Source of the DNA: JADFJB01 sp964464595
GTDB lineage: Bacteria; Zhuqueibacterota; JdFR-76; DREG01
Direction of reading: 5' to 3'
Length of the DNA stretch: 64,000 nucleotides
Assembly (NCBI GenBank): GCA_964464595.1
Contig: CAYXGW010000012.1
Location: 14,092 to 78,091 of the forward strand
Part shown: positions 33,539 through 42,304 of the stretch, piece by piece
Numbering within the stretch: position 1 is the stretch's first letter
Layout of the letters: each line of letters begins with the position of its first letter
Made by a program: the position numbers and the translations under genes
The notes under the pieces: generated by a model
The model's database searches: none
What the model saw: only the letters and a program-made list of their open reading frames with translations
What the model was told of the DNA's origin: nothing

Positions 33539-35176
33539 ATGAAAGCTCTATACATGATGCTGATGGCAGTTGCTTGCCTGGTTCCCGCTTATGTATGGTA
33601 TGGCCGGTTTTTAGTTAAACGGTTCAAAATTGATCCCGATAGGCCAACGCCTGCCCATACTATGACAGATGGCGTTGATTATGTTCCTGCAAAAGCGCCA
33701 GTTCTTTTGGGTCACCATTTCGCATCAATTGCTGGTGCAAGTCCTATTGTCGGGCCTATTTTTGCTGCAGTATTTGGTTGGGTCCCGGTTTTCTTGTGGG
33801 TTATTTTCGGGTCAATTTTTATTGGCGGAGTTCATGATTTTGCTTCGATTATGGCTTCAGTTCGTCACAAAAGTAAATCTATCGGTGAAATCATTCATCA
33901 ATACATTGGCGATCTGGGTAAAAAACTATTCCTGATTTTTGCATGGGCCACTTTAATTTTGGTCATTGCCGTGTTTACGATTTTGGTAGCGAGAACGTTC
34001 AGCAATGTGCCGGAATCTGCAACAGCATCATTGTTGTTTCTTGGTTTGGCGCTTATTTTTGGAGTTGGGATTTATAAGTGGAATTTACCCATTGGACCGG
34101 CTTCAGTTTTAGGTGTTCTCTTGCTTTTGGGATGCATCGGCCTGGGGATCATTTTCCCGTTAAAATTATCCGTTACAACTTGGACGATAATCTTATTGGG
34201 TTATATTTTTGTGGCGTCTGTAACACCTGTATGGGTTCTGCTGCAACCCAGGGATTATCTAAATTCTTTTTTGTTATATATGTTGATTTTAGGAGCAGGT
34301 ATTGGAATCTTAATTTCGAATCCAGAAGTTCACCTTGCCCCGTTAACCTCTTTCAAAACAAGCATTGGCTTTATGTTTCCATTACTTTTTGTAACGGTAG
34401 CCTGTGGCGCCGTATCGGGATTCCATTCCATGGTTGCTTCGGGAACAACATCCAAGCAGTTGGATAAGGAATCTGATGCCAAGGTAGTTGCCTATGGAGG
34501 TATGTTAATTGAAGCTATGTTGGCAGTGGTTTCATTGATCGCGGCTGCTGTATTGACTACGGAAATGTATCAAAGTTATATAGGTACCGGCGGCGGTGGT
34601 CCAATAACATTATTCGCCGAGAGTGTCGGTAAATTTATTTCAAGCTTGGGTATTCCCATTCATATTGGCACCACTTTCACGGCACTCGCTGTATCTGCAT
34701 TTGCTTTAACTTCGTTGGATACGGCTACCAGGCTAACCAGATTTTGCTTTCAAGAATTTTTCGAAGGAAAAAAGGGAGAACCTGTTTCTAAAATTGCCGG
34801 GAATCGTTTTGTAGCAACAGCAGTGTGTGTGGCTTTTGCCGGCGCCCTGGCTCTAAGTGGTGAATGGCAATTGATCTGGCCTATCTTTGGTTCTGCAAAT
34901 CAACTAATGGCTGCATTGGCGCTTCTGGCAGTTTCAGTCTGGCTGGCTAAAATCAAAGTCAAAAATGGATTTATCATTTATCCGATGTATTTTATGTTTA
35001 CCATTACTATTTTAGCGTTAACGATTATAATTGTACAAAACATTCAGCAAGGCAACTATTTGCTTACAGTGCTTGCTTTTGGATTATTATTTGTTGCGCT
35101 GATGTTGGCCTGGTTGGCTTTTGTAGGAATGAAAAATAAAGAAACGGTGTCTGGGCAGAATATCCCGGCTTCATGA
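33539..35176 (+). CDS. cstA: Carbon starvation protein A (peptide/pyruvate transporter)
   Basis: 545 residues, many membrane helices. ATG 33539 is favoured over TTG 33533 because CAGGAG lies about nine bases upstream. CstA landmarks are LLGHHFASIAGASPIVGP near the N-terminus, GGVHDFASIMASVRHKSKSIG, VACGAVSGFHSMVASGTTSKQ, TSLDTATRLTRFCFQE and PIFGSANQLMAALALL. The family imports peptides or pyruvate. The short form (below 600 residues) is the one widespread outside enterobacteria. Confidence 0.93.
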   Translation: MKALYMMLMAVACLVPAYVWYGRFLVKRFKIDPDRPTPAHTMTDGVDYVPAKAPVLLGHHFASIAGASPIVGPIFAAVFGWVPVFLWVIFGSIFIGGVHDFASIMASVRHKSKSIGEIIHQYIGDLGKKLFLIFAWATLILVIAVFTILVARTFSNVPESATASLLFLGLALIFGVGIYKWNLPIGPASVLGVLLLLGCIGLGIIFPLKLSVTTWTIILLGYIFVASVTPVWVLLQPRDYLNSFLLYMLILGAGIGILISNPEVHLAPLTSFKTSIGFMFPLLFVTVACGAVSGFHSMVASGTTSKQLDKESDAKVVAYGGMLIEAMLAVVSLIAAAVLTTEMYQSYIGTGGGGPITLFAESVGKFISSLGIPIHIGTTFTALAVSAFALTSLDTATRLTRFCFQEFFEGKKGEPVSKIAGNRFVATAVCVAFAGALALSGEWQLIWPIFGSANQLMAALALLAVSVWLAKIKVKNGFIIYPMYFMFTITILALTIIIVQNIQQGNYLLTVLAFGLLFVALMLAWLAFVGMKNKETVSGQNIPAS

Positions 35177-35288
35177 AATGACATGATTCAAATTATTATT
35201 TTGAAGCGGAACTTCAATTCCAAATATGTTTGATCTTAATGTGGATGGGCATTTGATTATTTATATGTATTCAGCAAAGGATTAAACG

Positions 35289-36455
35289 ATGACAAAATAT
35301 CAAGACACGGATTTCATGGAGTTCGAATCCTTACTGAGCGAAGAAGAAATAATGATTCGCGATACGGTAAGGGAATTCGTAGACGAAAATATAATTCCTG
35401 ACATCGCCAAACATTTTGAGGAAGGAACATTCCCGAGTCATATTTTACCGGGCATGGCTGAGCTGGGACTCTTTGGTGCAAATTTATCCGGCTATGGCAC
35501 AGCCGGGGTGAACAATGTTTCATATGGGTTGATGATGCAGGAACTTGAGAGAGGGGATAGCGCAATCCGAAGTTTTGCATCGGTACAAGGCAGTCTGGTC
35601 ATGTACCCAATCTTTACTTTTGGGGATGAAGAACAACGGCAGAAATGGCTGCCGGAGTTGGCTTCCGGGCGAATGATCGGTTGTTTCGGCTTAACGGAAG
35701 CAGATTCCGGATCCGATCCGAATAGTATGAAGACCCGTGCAGTAGAAGACAATGACAGCTACATTTTGAATGGATCAAAAATGTGGATCACCAATGGCAC
35801 GGGCGCAGACATTGCTATCGTTTGGGCAAAAATGGATGGCAAGGTGCATGGTTTTGTTGTGGAGAAAGGCACACCGGGATATGATGCGCCGGAAATAAAG
35901 AATAAACTTTCCCTGAGAGCGTCAGTGACTTCCGAGTTGGTTTTCGAGGATTGCCGTATTCCAAAATCAAATCGTCTTCCGAATACATCCGGTCTTAAAT
36001 CTGCATTGTTGTGCTTAAATCAAGCACGTTATGGCATTGCCTGGGGTGGAATCGGATCTGCTATGGCATGTTACGAAGAAGCGCGAAATTATTCTCTCGA
36101 AAGGATTCAATTCAAAAAGCCGATTGCTTCATTTCAGATTACCCAGGAAAAGTTAGCGCTTATGTTGACAGAGATCACTAAAATGCAGTTTTTTACACTT
36201 CAGTTGGGCAGGCTCAAAGATCAGGGGAAATCAAAACATTACCACATTTCCATGGCTAAGAGGAATAACGTTTATTGGGCATTGGAAATTGCCAGAATAG
36301 CCCGGGAAATTCTAGGGGCCAGCGGTATCGTCGGTGAATATCAAGCCATGCGCCATTCTGCAAATTTAGAATCGGTAAAAACCTACGAAGGTACTCATGA
36401 AATTCACACATTGATCCTGGGTGAACATATAACCGGGATTGCTGCGTTTGAATAA
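35289..36455 (+). CDS. Glutaryl-CoA dehydrogenase-type acyl-CoA dehydrogenase
   Basis: 388 residues, FAD-dependent. GCFGLTEADSGSDPNSM is the flavin/substrate loop; AIRSFASVQGSLVMYPI carries the Arg that in glutaryl-CoA dehydrogenases binds the distal carboxylate; TYEGTHEIHTLILGEHITG holds the catalytic Glu (YEGT). These features favour oxidative decarboxylation of glutaryl-CoA to crotonyl-CoA (lysine/aromatic breakdown) over short-chain acyl-CoA dehydrogenase. No electron-transfer flavoprotein genes nearby. Confidence 0.88.
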   Translation: MTKYQDTDFMEFESLLSEEEIMIRDTVREFVDENIIPDIAKHFEEGTFPSHILPGMAELGLFGANLSGYGTAGVNNVSYGLMMQELERGDSAIRSFASVQGSLVMYPIFTFGDEEQRQKWLPELASGRMIGCFGLTEADSGSDPNSMKTRAVEDNDSYILNGSKMWITNGTGADIAIVWAKMDGKVHGFVVEKGTPGYDAPEIKNKLSLRASVTSELVFEDCRIPKSNRLPNTSGLKSALLCLNQARYGIAWGGIGSAMACYEEARNYSLERIQFKKPIASFQITQEKLALMLTEITKMQFFTLQLGRLKDQGKSKHYHISMAKRNNVYWALEIARIAREILGASGIVGEYQAMRHSANLESVKTYEGTHEIHTLILGEHITGIAAFE

Positions 36456-36524
36456 TAGATTTTCAGTCATTTTCAGTAATACCATCTTCATTATTCATCT
36501 TCCTTGCTATTATTGCAGATAACG

Positions 36525-36634
36525 CTAACCTGTGCTGCCTCTAACCGACTTCCAAAGAATACCAAAAAATGGAAAGATGTAGAAAATCTAAAGACTTTTG
36601 ATTAGACACCGCTGTTAGAGGTCTGGTGCAGTGG
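36525..36634. repeat. Weak attC-like palindrome E
   Basis: CCTCTAAC (36538-36545) pairs perfectly with GTTAGAGG (36614-36621), and the flanks CTAACCTGTGCTG and CTGGTGCAGTGG pair loosely. It lies on the 3' side of the minus-strand DUF4878-like gene. Weaker than A-D and F. Confidence 0.3.
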
Positions 36635-36695
36635 GTGATTCGGGGCTGTAGTCTCCGTTTTCTCTTATTACGGTTCTAATCGACTAAAATCGGCA

Positions 36696-37105
36696 TTAAA
36701 GAGTCGACGTACTCCAAGATATTTTCCACGCACCATTCTCCATTATGAACTCTATCATTAGCTCTTTTGTGCCTTTATCCTTAAAATATTTTGTCACCTT
36801 GCAAGATGCCCCATCACCCCTAATGCTAACTTCGCGTACATCCACTTTTTCTAGATTACCGTTCCGAGTGTATTTGTCTAAAATTCCCTTCAAACCACCT
36901 GCTCGAGCTCCAATTGGGCCTTCTATATTTCGAATTCCTTCTTGCGATAGGTACTGCTTAGCTTCATTGTATTTGCCTTCATTAGCTGCTTTGTAGAATT
37001 CCTTGATAACTTGTTCTGGATCGCTTTTTATCGATGAGCAGGCCGCAACCCCCAGTATAATGCCAGTTATAAGCAGTAAGTGAGTGATGCCCTTAAAGTA
37101 TTCAT
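36696..37105 (-). pseudogene. DUF4878-like lipoprotein with frameshift in the signal peptide
   Basis: The body reads SDPEQVIKEFYKAANEGKYNEAKQ, then YLSQEGIRNIEG and a C-terminal sheet ending MIEFIMENGAWKISWSTSTL, the DUF4878/NTF2-like pattern. In the same frame upstream a lipobox region LLLITGIILGVAACSS is visible, but no start codon is in frame. ATG 37105, which has AAGGAG at the right distance, opens MNTLR in another frame that stops after 13 codons. A single indel near 37085-37092 restores a complete lipoprotein, so this is a recent lesion or a sequencing error. An in-frame ATG at 36893 would give only the last 65 residues. Confidence 0.7.
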
Positions 37106-37142
37106 ATGCATTCTCCTTTCCATTTTGATTTAATGCCTTCGC

Positions 37143-37276
37143 TTAATTACTGGTTTCAGGCGACAGAAAAGCAGGAGATCGAGCTTGAAAAATGCAAGGA
37201 AGTTGAACCCAAACCCATTTTGAAATCCAAAAACCATGAGCTTTTTTGTTCGCCTGGAAACCATGGTTAGGCTAAC
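37143..37276. repeat. attC-like palindrome F
   Basis: The left arm TTACTGGTTTCAGGCGACAG (from 37147) matches the inverted right arm ACCATGGTTTCCAGGCGAAC closely, and both continue to AAAAGC. The right end carries GTTAGGC at 37266-37272, a perfect match to the integron core G/TTRRRY (GCCTAAC on the minus strand, matching RYYYAAC). It starts about 25 bases past the HEPN gene stop. Confidence 0.55.
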
Positions 37277-37299
37277 ATATTGCAATTAAAAAACATTAT

Positions 37300-38652
37300 T
37301 TAAGATAATATTTTACTTTCAAGATAATTAAAAAAGTCTTCTTTTTTTAAAAAAAGATGTTTATTTATGAGTGTATTCCTTAGACAATCCCAAACTAAAT
37401 GTTGAAGTTTTTCTAATAATTGAATGTCCTCTTTCAATTCCCCATGATGTATATATGAGCTTCTTAAAATATAAGATTTCTTAATTAAATTAATAATGTC
37501 TTTTCTTTTAATGGGGTCTGTTTCTATCAAAAATGATAAACGTAATCCAAGCATAGTCTGGATAGATTCACTAGTATCTTTTAATAATAAAGTTTCAAGT
37601 GATACAAGATTAAAAACAAGTTTTTCATGAAATTCAATTGGAGCTATTGCCTTACTAAAAAGATTCATAGAATTTAAAAGTATATCTTCAAAGTGATTTC
37701 TTTTTCGTTTTGTTATTAAATCTACCGCATTATCAATTCCTATTTGATGAAAAAATTCAATATCTTTATCTCTAATTTTCCAGGTACGCTCACGTTTTTC
37801 TGTGATTGAATTTTGAATTATTGGGATCGTATTTTCAAATATAAAAAAATGATCATTTGGAATTAGTATGTGACCCATTCTTCCTAAATAGGATGGGATT
37901 TGTGGTAAAACGGCAGATGGAGAGAAAAAGCGAAGTATTTTTAGCATTTTTTCAGTTTCATTTACGGCAATATCAATTGCTTTATCTTGTTCAGCATTTA
38001 ATATCAGAGATGAAAATACAGTCCCTTGGTAGCTTTTTCTTATCCTTTCAAAACCTTCGATTATTTGCTCTTTTTCTCCTGGATTTGATTTTAAAGAACC
38101 ATTTAACATTTCATTAAAAAATTTTTTAGAAAAATATTCAAAATATACATTACCTAATTTGAAAGGATTCTGTATTGAAATATTTGATAGAGGGATTGAT
38201 ATCTTTATTTTTTTTACTGCATCATTTGATTTGTTTTGTAAATAGTCTAGAAATTCAACTTTTTGATCAATGTTCCCTTTATAGAGATTTTCAAACCAGT
38301 TAAAAAAAGTTTCTTGGATAAATGCAGAACTTAAAATTTCTTTAAATTGCTTTTTTAGTGATAACTCTTCAACCAATTTTCTAAATTCAATGTAATTATC
38401 ACCAGATAGACCAATCGGGCTTTCATCCGTTTGAAAATATTTTGACACTTCTTTTCCAAATCTGTTAATTTCTCCAGCAAATTTTACCTCAAATATTTGT
38501 TTGTCTGTCAGTGTTTTTGTAGGAATGTGTGATTCGGATGATTTAAATTTTTCTCTTTTTTTTCTTATAGGTGCTGGTTCTAATTTTAAAAGAAAATCTC
38601 GTGATTTTGAATTGAAATATTTTAAAGCATTCTCTGGTAAATTAATTTTCAT
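37300..38652 (-). CDS. HEPN-type protein, predicted RNase of a conflict system
   Basis: About 450 residues from the ATG at 38652; the frame is open to 38706, but that longer start would run through the GTTAGGC core box and a palindrome. The C-terminal 110 residues are a helical bundle: EKLVFNLVSLETLLLKD, then LRLSFLIETDPIKRKDI and KKSYILRSSYIHHGELKED. RSSYIH is an Rx4H motif as in HEPN ribonucleases, with the usual preceding helix. The N-terminal two thirds are not recognised. Resembles large HEPN proteins of abortive-infection type (ApeA-like) by layout only. AT-rich compared with its core neighbours. Bounded on both sides by GTTAGGC-type boxes (37266 and 38674), so it looks like a single cassette. 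Confidence 0.65.
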   Translation of the reverse strand: MKINLPENALKYFNSKSRDFLLKLEPAPIRKKREKFKSSESHIPTKTLTDKQIFEVKFAGEINRFGKEVSKYFQTDESPIGLSGDNYIEFRKLVEELSLKKQFKEILSSAFIQETFFNWFENLYKGNIDQKVEFLDYLQNKSNDAVKKIKISIPLSNISIQNPFKLGNVYFEYFSKKFFNEMLNGSLKSNPGEKEQIIEGFERIRKSYQGTVFSSLILNAEQDKAIDIAVNETEKMLKILRFFSPSAVLPQIPSYLGRMGHILIPNDHFFIFENTIPIIQNSITEKRERTWKIRDKDIEFFHQIGIDNAVDLITKRKRNHFEDILLNSMNLFSKAIAPIEFHEKLVFNLVSLETLLLKDTSESIQTMLGLRLSFLIETDPIKRKDIINLIKKSYILRSSYIHHGELKEDIQLLEKLQHLVWDCLRNTLINKHLFLKKEDFFNYLESKILS

Positions 38653-38689
38653 ATTTCGATGATTATTTTTGAAGCCTAACATTGTCGAT

Positions 38690-38742
38690 AGATGGAAACT
38701 TTCCATCTAATCAACTTATATAACTGGAAATCTTTCCAGTTA
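38690..38742. promoter_or_regulatory. Two TGGAAA-n-TTTCCA operator-like palindromes
   Basis: AGATGGAAA-C-TTTCCATCT (38690-38708) and TAACTGGAAA-TC-TTTCCAGTTA (38721-38742) share the core TGGAAA/TTTCCA. Their centres are about 32 bases apart, three helical turns on the same face. They lie just upstream of the HEPN gene, with TATATAAG between them on the minus strand as a possible -10 box. A pair of repressor sites is the simplest reading; stem segments of an attC are the alternative. Confidence 0.4.
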
Positions 38743-38991
38743 TTATGATATTTACGTGCACAATAATGGAAAAATAAGTTGTATTTTTCCTTGTATTTTT
38801 TGATATATTGGGTAACGTGGAAACAAAAATAATATAACTCAACCAAAAATGAATCACAACCAAAAATTTAAACCCAATCCGGATTACGAATATGAATGAA
38901 TATTTTAATCAGATTTGTGCCTGGAGGGATTTGTATTCCCCAATATTTTAGATTAATTGTATTATGTCGAACTCACATCATTTAGCAGATT

Positions 38992-40344
38992 CTACTTTCT
39001 ATATTTACCTGTTTTTGTAAAATAGTAAAACCTGGATGTGTGTGAGATAGCTGCAAAAGTCAAACCTGCAATCATGCCAATCCATAACCCTTTTGCACCC
39101 ATACCTCTCACGATTCCCAAATAATACCCCAATGGAATTCCAATAATCCAATAAGCAATGATATTGACAAACATAGGAATACGTGTGTCCTTCAAACCCC
39201 GCAAAGCACCCATAGCGCTTGCCTGTACTCCGTCGGAGATCTGGAAAATAGCTGCCATGAGCAATAATTGAGCTGCAACTTCTATTACCGCCAAATCCGT
39301 GCTATATATTTTGACGATGGTGTACGGCAGAAGATACATCATAGCAGCGGTTAGACACATTACCATCGCCGAAACTCCGCCACTAACATATCCGGCAATC
39401 CTAACACCCTCATAATTTTTTTCACCCACTGCAAATCCAACCCTGGATGTGGTGGCAAACGAAAGTCCCAATGGAATCATAAAGGTGAGTGATGCAACAT
39501 TAATTGCAATCATGTGTCCCGCCAGAATGGCAACACCCAAAGAACCGATGATTAAAGCTGCGATGGCAAACATTCCAACCTCCATCCCCAGGCTCATGCC
39601 ATTTGGAATTCCGATGTGGAGGATTTCCCTCATGTATCTCCAATTAGGCAGGCTCATTTTATGAAATATTCGAAAATGCTGGTTGTGCCTCATTCGGAAC
39701 GTGTATATAAGCATCGCGGTTAGCATCGTCCACCAAACCATCGTGGTAGCCCATCCGGCCCCGACGGCGCCCAATTTTGGCAATCCAAAGTTACCATACA
39801 TAAGGGCATAATTGCCGATGAAATTAACTGGTATTGCTATTAGAGAAAAATACAGGTTTGGTTTGGTAATAGATATTCCTTCATTAAAAAATCGCAGGGT
39901 GAGATAGGCGAAAGTCGCAGGGAAGCACCATGATATTGCCTTAAGATATCCCATGCTAATGGGAATGAGTTCGGGTGCAATCTGCATAAAATGCATGACG
40001 ATTTCCAGGTTCCGAACCAAAAAAAATGATGGAATTGCAAGCATTTGACTGAGCAACAATCCCTGCCAAACTGTTTTTCCAATCTGGTCGATTTTACGTT
40101 CGCCATAAAATTGCGCCACTATAGGATTTACCGCTAACAATACACCGAGCACAACAAGAAAAATGGGGACAAAAAGACTTCTACCGATTGCAACAGCTGC
40201 CAGATCTTTCGCACTTAAATTTCCCGCCATTACTGTGTCGATAAATCCAAGGGTTTGCTGAGCCAGGAGGGAGACAATGATGGGTCCGCCCAAACTAACT
40301 GTTGCACGGAATTCTTTTATAATTGGTGGAGAAAAGATATTCAT
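38992..40344 (-). CDS. MATE-family efflux transporter
   Basis: 450 residues, twelve membrane helices in two six-helix halves. The NorM-type opening is EFRATVSLGGPIIVSLLAQQTLGFIDTVMAGNLSAKDLAAVAIG, shown here split as EFRATVSLGGPIIVS and FIDTVMAGNLSAKDLAAVA; AVNPIVAQFYGER is the conserved loop after helix 2. Exports cationic drugs or metabolites by Na+ or H+ antiport. Stands alone on the minus strand, with endoQ-like also minus but about 200 bases away. Confidence 0.92.
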   Translation of the reverse strand: MNIFSPPIIKEFRATVSLGGPIIVSLLAQQTLGFIDTVMAGNLSAKDLAAVAIGRSLFVPIFLVVLGVLLAVNPIVAQFYGERKIDQIGKTVWQGLLLSQMLAIPSFFLVRNLEIVMHFMQIAPELIPISMGYLKAISWCFPATFAYLTLRFFNEGISITKPNLYFSLIAIPVNFIGNYALMYGNFGLPKLGAVGAGWATTMVWWTMLTAMLIYTFRMRHNQHFRIFHKMSLPNWRYMREILHIGIPNGMSLGMEVGMFAIAALIIGSLGVAILAGHMIAINVASLTFMIPLGLSFATTSRVGFAVGEKNYEGVRIAGYVSGGVSAMVMCLTAAMMYLLPYTIVKIYSTDLAVIEVAAQLLLMAAIFQISDGVQASAMGALRGLKDTRIPMFVNIIAYWIIGIPLGYYLGIVRGMGAKGLWIGMIAGLTFAAISHTSRFYYFTKTGKYRK

Positions 40345-40556
40345 CGAATTAGAATTTTAATCCTTGAAAAAAACATGTATTGTCGTTTATGACAACCGAA
40401 ATCAAACTGTGAAGATAGGTTTAATTATTGAATATCCCAACTTGTTAATAAGGATTACGAAGCCCCCAAAAGAATCTTGGGAAAAACGTTTCGGATCATC
40501 ATTAAACAATTCTAATTGTAGGTGGGCTTCCCTTTTATTTATGGTTTGTCCTTTTT

Positions 40557-41861
40557 TTATTTTCTTTTTTTAGGAATAATAAACCCTGACTTGTTATTAA
40601 AATCCTCACGTTCTTTGTCATCAAATAGCCGGATAACCCCATATTCGCCATCAAAGCCGGCTACTGGTTTAACCTGTCCTTTACGCATCCTTCTAATGGC
40701 TTCGGAAAAGACACTGCCGCCCATTCGTTCAATGTCTTCCAAAGGGGTGTCTTGCAAAATGGACAATTCGGATCCGAGTTTGGACAATAGAAAATTATAA
40801 TATTCCTGCACTCTTTTTGTATTCACACCCATATTAAAAATTTCCGCAATGACTTCCGGTAAAGGGATCAGACTTTTAAACGGATGAACCTTTGCCGGTT
40901 TCTGTCCATAATTTCGATCTGCCAGTGCCTGGACGCGATGCATGACTCCAACAGTAACCAGGCTGCCACACTTGGGGCAAATGCCATTATGCTTTTGAGT
41001 AGTTTCAGGGTCCCAGTTTATATCACATTTCCGATGACCATCGAAATGATATTTCCCTTCCTCAGGGAAAAATTCAATTGTTCCTAAAAAGGAATCCGAT
41101 TCCTTATTTTTTAATGCGTCAAAAATAGCCGGATAGGAGAGTTCAGTATTAAAAATATTAGCCTCTCTTCCTAATTTCTGCGGTGAATGGGCGTCTGAAT
41201 TTGAGACCAAAGTATATTCATCCAAAATTGAAAGACGCCAATTCATGGGCGGGTCGGATGAAAGTCCTGTCTCCAAAGCAAAAATATGAGATGTTAAATC
41301 ATCAAAACATTCCTCGACAGAATCGAAGCCGGATTTTGAACCCAACATTGCGAACCAGGGCGTCCAAATGTGAGCGGGGATCAAATAAGCCTGTGGATCT
41401 GTTTGTAGAACAATCTCCAATAAATCCCGAGAACTCAGCCCCAAAATTGGCCGGCCATCCGATCTGATATTTCCGATTTTTTCCAATTCAACCTGAAATT
41501 TTTCTACCGCTGCAAAGCTGGGTAAAAAAACCACATTGTGAATTTTCCGAACTTTATCATTCTTTTTGTAAATATTACTAATTTCACCCGCCAACATAAA
41601 ACGGACCTCACCCTGGCAAGCTTTATTAACTTCCTTTTGTATTGGTTTAGCAAAGTCATCTTTTAGTCGAAACAAACCCTCTTCGGCTGGCTCCAGTTTC
41701 TCTTTCATTTCGTCCAACCATCCCGGGTGAGCGATATCGCCGGTCCCAACTACCGTTATCCCTTTGAGTTGAGCCCATTTGGTTAAGTGTTCAAAATTTA
41801 AGGACTTACTTGTTGCTCTTGAGAAATGGGAATGGATGTGTAAATCTGCAATAAATTTCAT
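40557..41861 (-). CDS. Endonuclease Q-like PHP-domain protein
   Basis: 434 residues. The N-terminal PHP metal site begins MKFIADLHIHSHFS and continues with TGDIAHPGW, PAHIWTPWF and SNSDAHS, giving the expected His/Asp/Glu ligands. A C-terminal zinc-ribbon segment (CDINWDPET...ICPKCGSLV) and a helix-hairpin-like tail follow. This is the layout of EndoQ, which nicks DNA 5' of deoxyuridine, hypoxanthine and abasic sites; in bacteria such proteins are often labelled UvrD/PHP proteins. Known mainly from Thermococcales, methanogens and scattered bacteria. Confidence 0.85.
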   Translation of the reverse strand: MKFIADLHIHSHFSRATSKSLNFEHLTKWAQLKGITVVGTGDIAHPGWLDEMKEKLEPAEEGLFRLKDDFAKPIQKEVNKACQGEVRFMLAGEISNIYKKNDKVRKIHNVVFLPSFAAVEKFQVELEKIGNIRSDGRPILGLSSRDLLEIVLQTDPQAYLIPAHIWTPWFAMLGSKSGFDSVEECFDDLTSHIFALETGLSSDPPMNWRLSILDEYTLVSNSDAHSPQKLGREANIFNTELSYPAIFDALKNKESDSFLGTIEFFPEEGKYHFDGHRKCDINWDPETTQKHNGICPKCGSLVTVGVMHRVQALADRNYGQKPAKVHPFKSLIPLPEVIAEIFNMGVNTKRVQEYYNFLLSKLGSELSILQDTPLEDIERMGGSVFSEAIRRMRKGQVKPVAGFDGEYGVIRLFDDKEREDFNNKSGFIIPKKRK

Positions 41862-42031
41862 TATTTATAAAACCATGGTTGAATTTTTGAATTGTTATTT
41901 GAAATGGTTTAAAAATATAACAATGTATTCTTCAAATTGAAAGACATATTTTGTAGTATTAGTAGAATAAACGTATATATATAGTATTATTTAAATGATC
42001 TTTTGATTTTGACTAAGTAAAACAAATTATC

Positions 42032-42060
42032 TTGCATTCACCTATTGAATTATTTATATT
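42032..42060 (+). promoter_or_regulatory. Sigma-70-type promoter for the riboflavin operon
   Basis: TTGCAT (42032-42037) and TATATT (42055-42060) are separated by 17 bases. Transcription from about 42067 would start just before the FMN riboswitch. Confidence 0.5.
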
Positions 42061-42082
42061 AAATTAAAATTTGAAGTTGTAA

Positions 42083-42200
42083 ATCTTCAGGGCGAGGTGA
42101 AAGTCCTCACCGGCGGTGAAAGCCCGCGACTCCCGGTAAGCCCGGGACTGATTCGGTGTAATTCCGAAGCCGACGGTTAAAGTCCGGATGGAAGAAGATT
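42083..42200 (+). promoter_or_regulatory. FMN riboswitch (RFN element)
   Basis: Canonical RFN blocks are present: GGGCGAGGTGAAAGTCCTCA, CCGGCGGTGAAAGCCCGCGA, GATTCGGTGTAATTCCGAAG, CCGACGGTTAAAGTCCGGAT, and closing P1 AATCTTC (42083-42089) with GAAGATT (42194-42200). It lies between the promoter and ribD. FMN binding would close P1 and leave the downstream terminator free to form. Confidence 0.96.
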
Positions 42201-42223
42201 GAAATGAGGTATGTTTATCGCAT

Positions 42224-42261
42224 AGCCCTGAAGATTATTTATTCTTCAGGGCTATTTTTTT
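42224..42261 (+). terminator. Riboswitch-controlled intrinsic terminator
   Basis: AGCCCTGAAG (42224-42233) and CTTCAGGGCT (42244-42253) form a perfect 10-bp stem followed by A then seven T. GCCCTGAAG can pair instead with CTTCAGGGC at 42085-42093 on the 5' side of the aptamer, an antiterminator that would form without FMN. Confidence 0.9.
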
Positions 42262-42304
42262 GGTATTAGTAAGGAGTTTAAAAATTAGAGAAAAAATTTG
42301 AATT

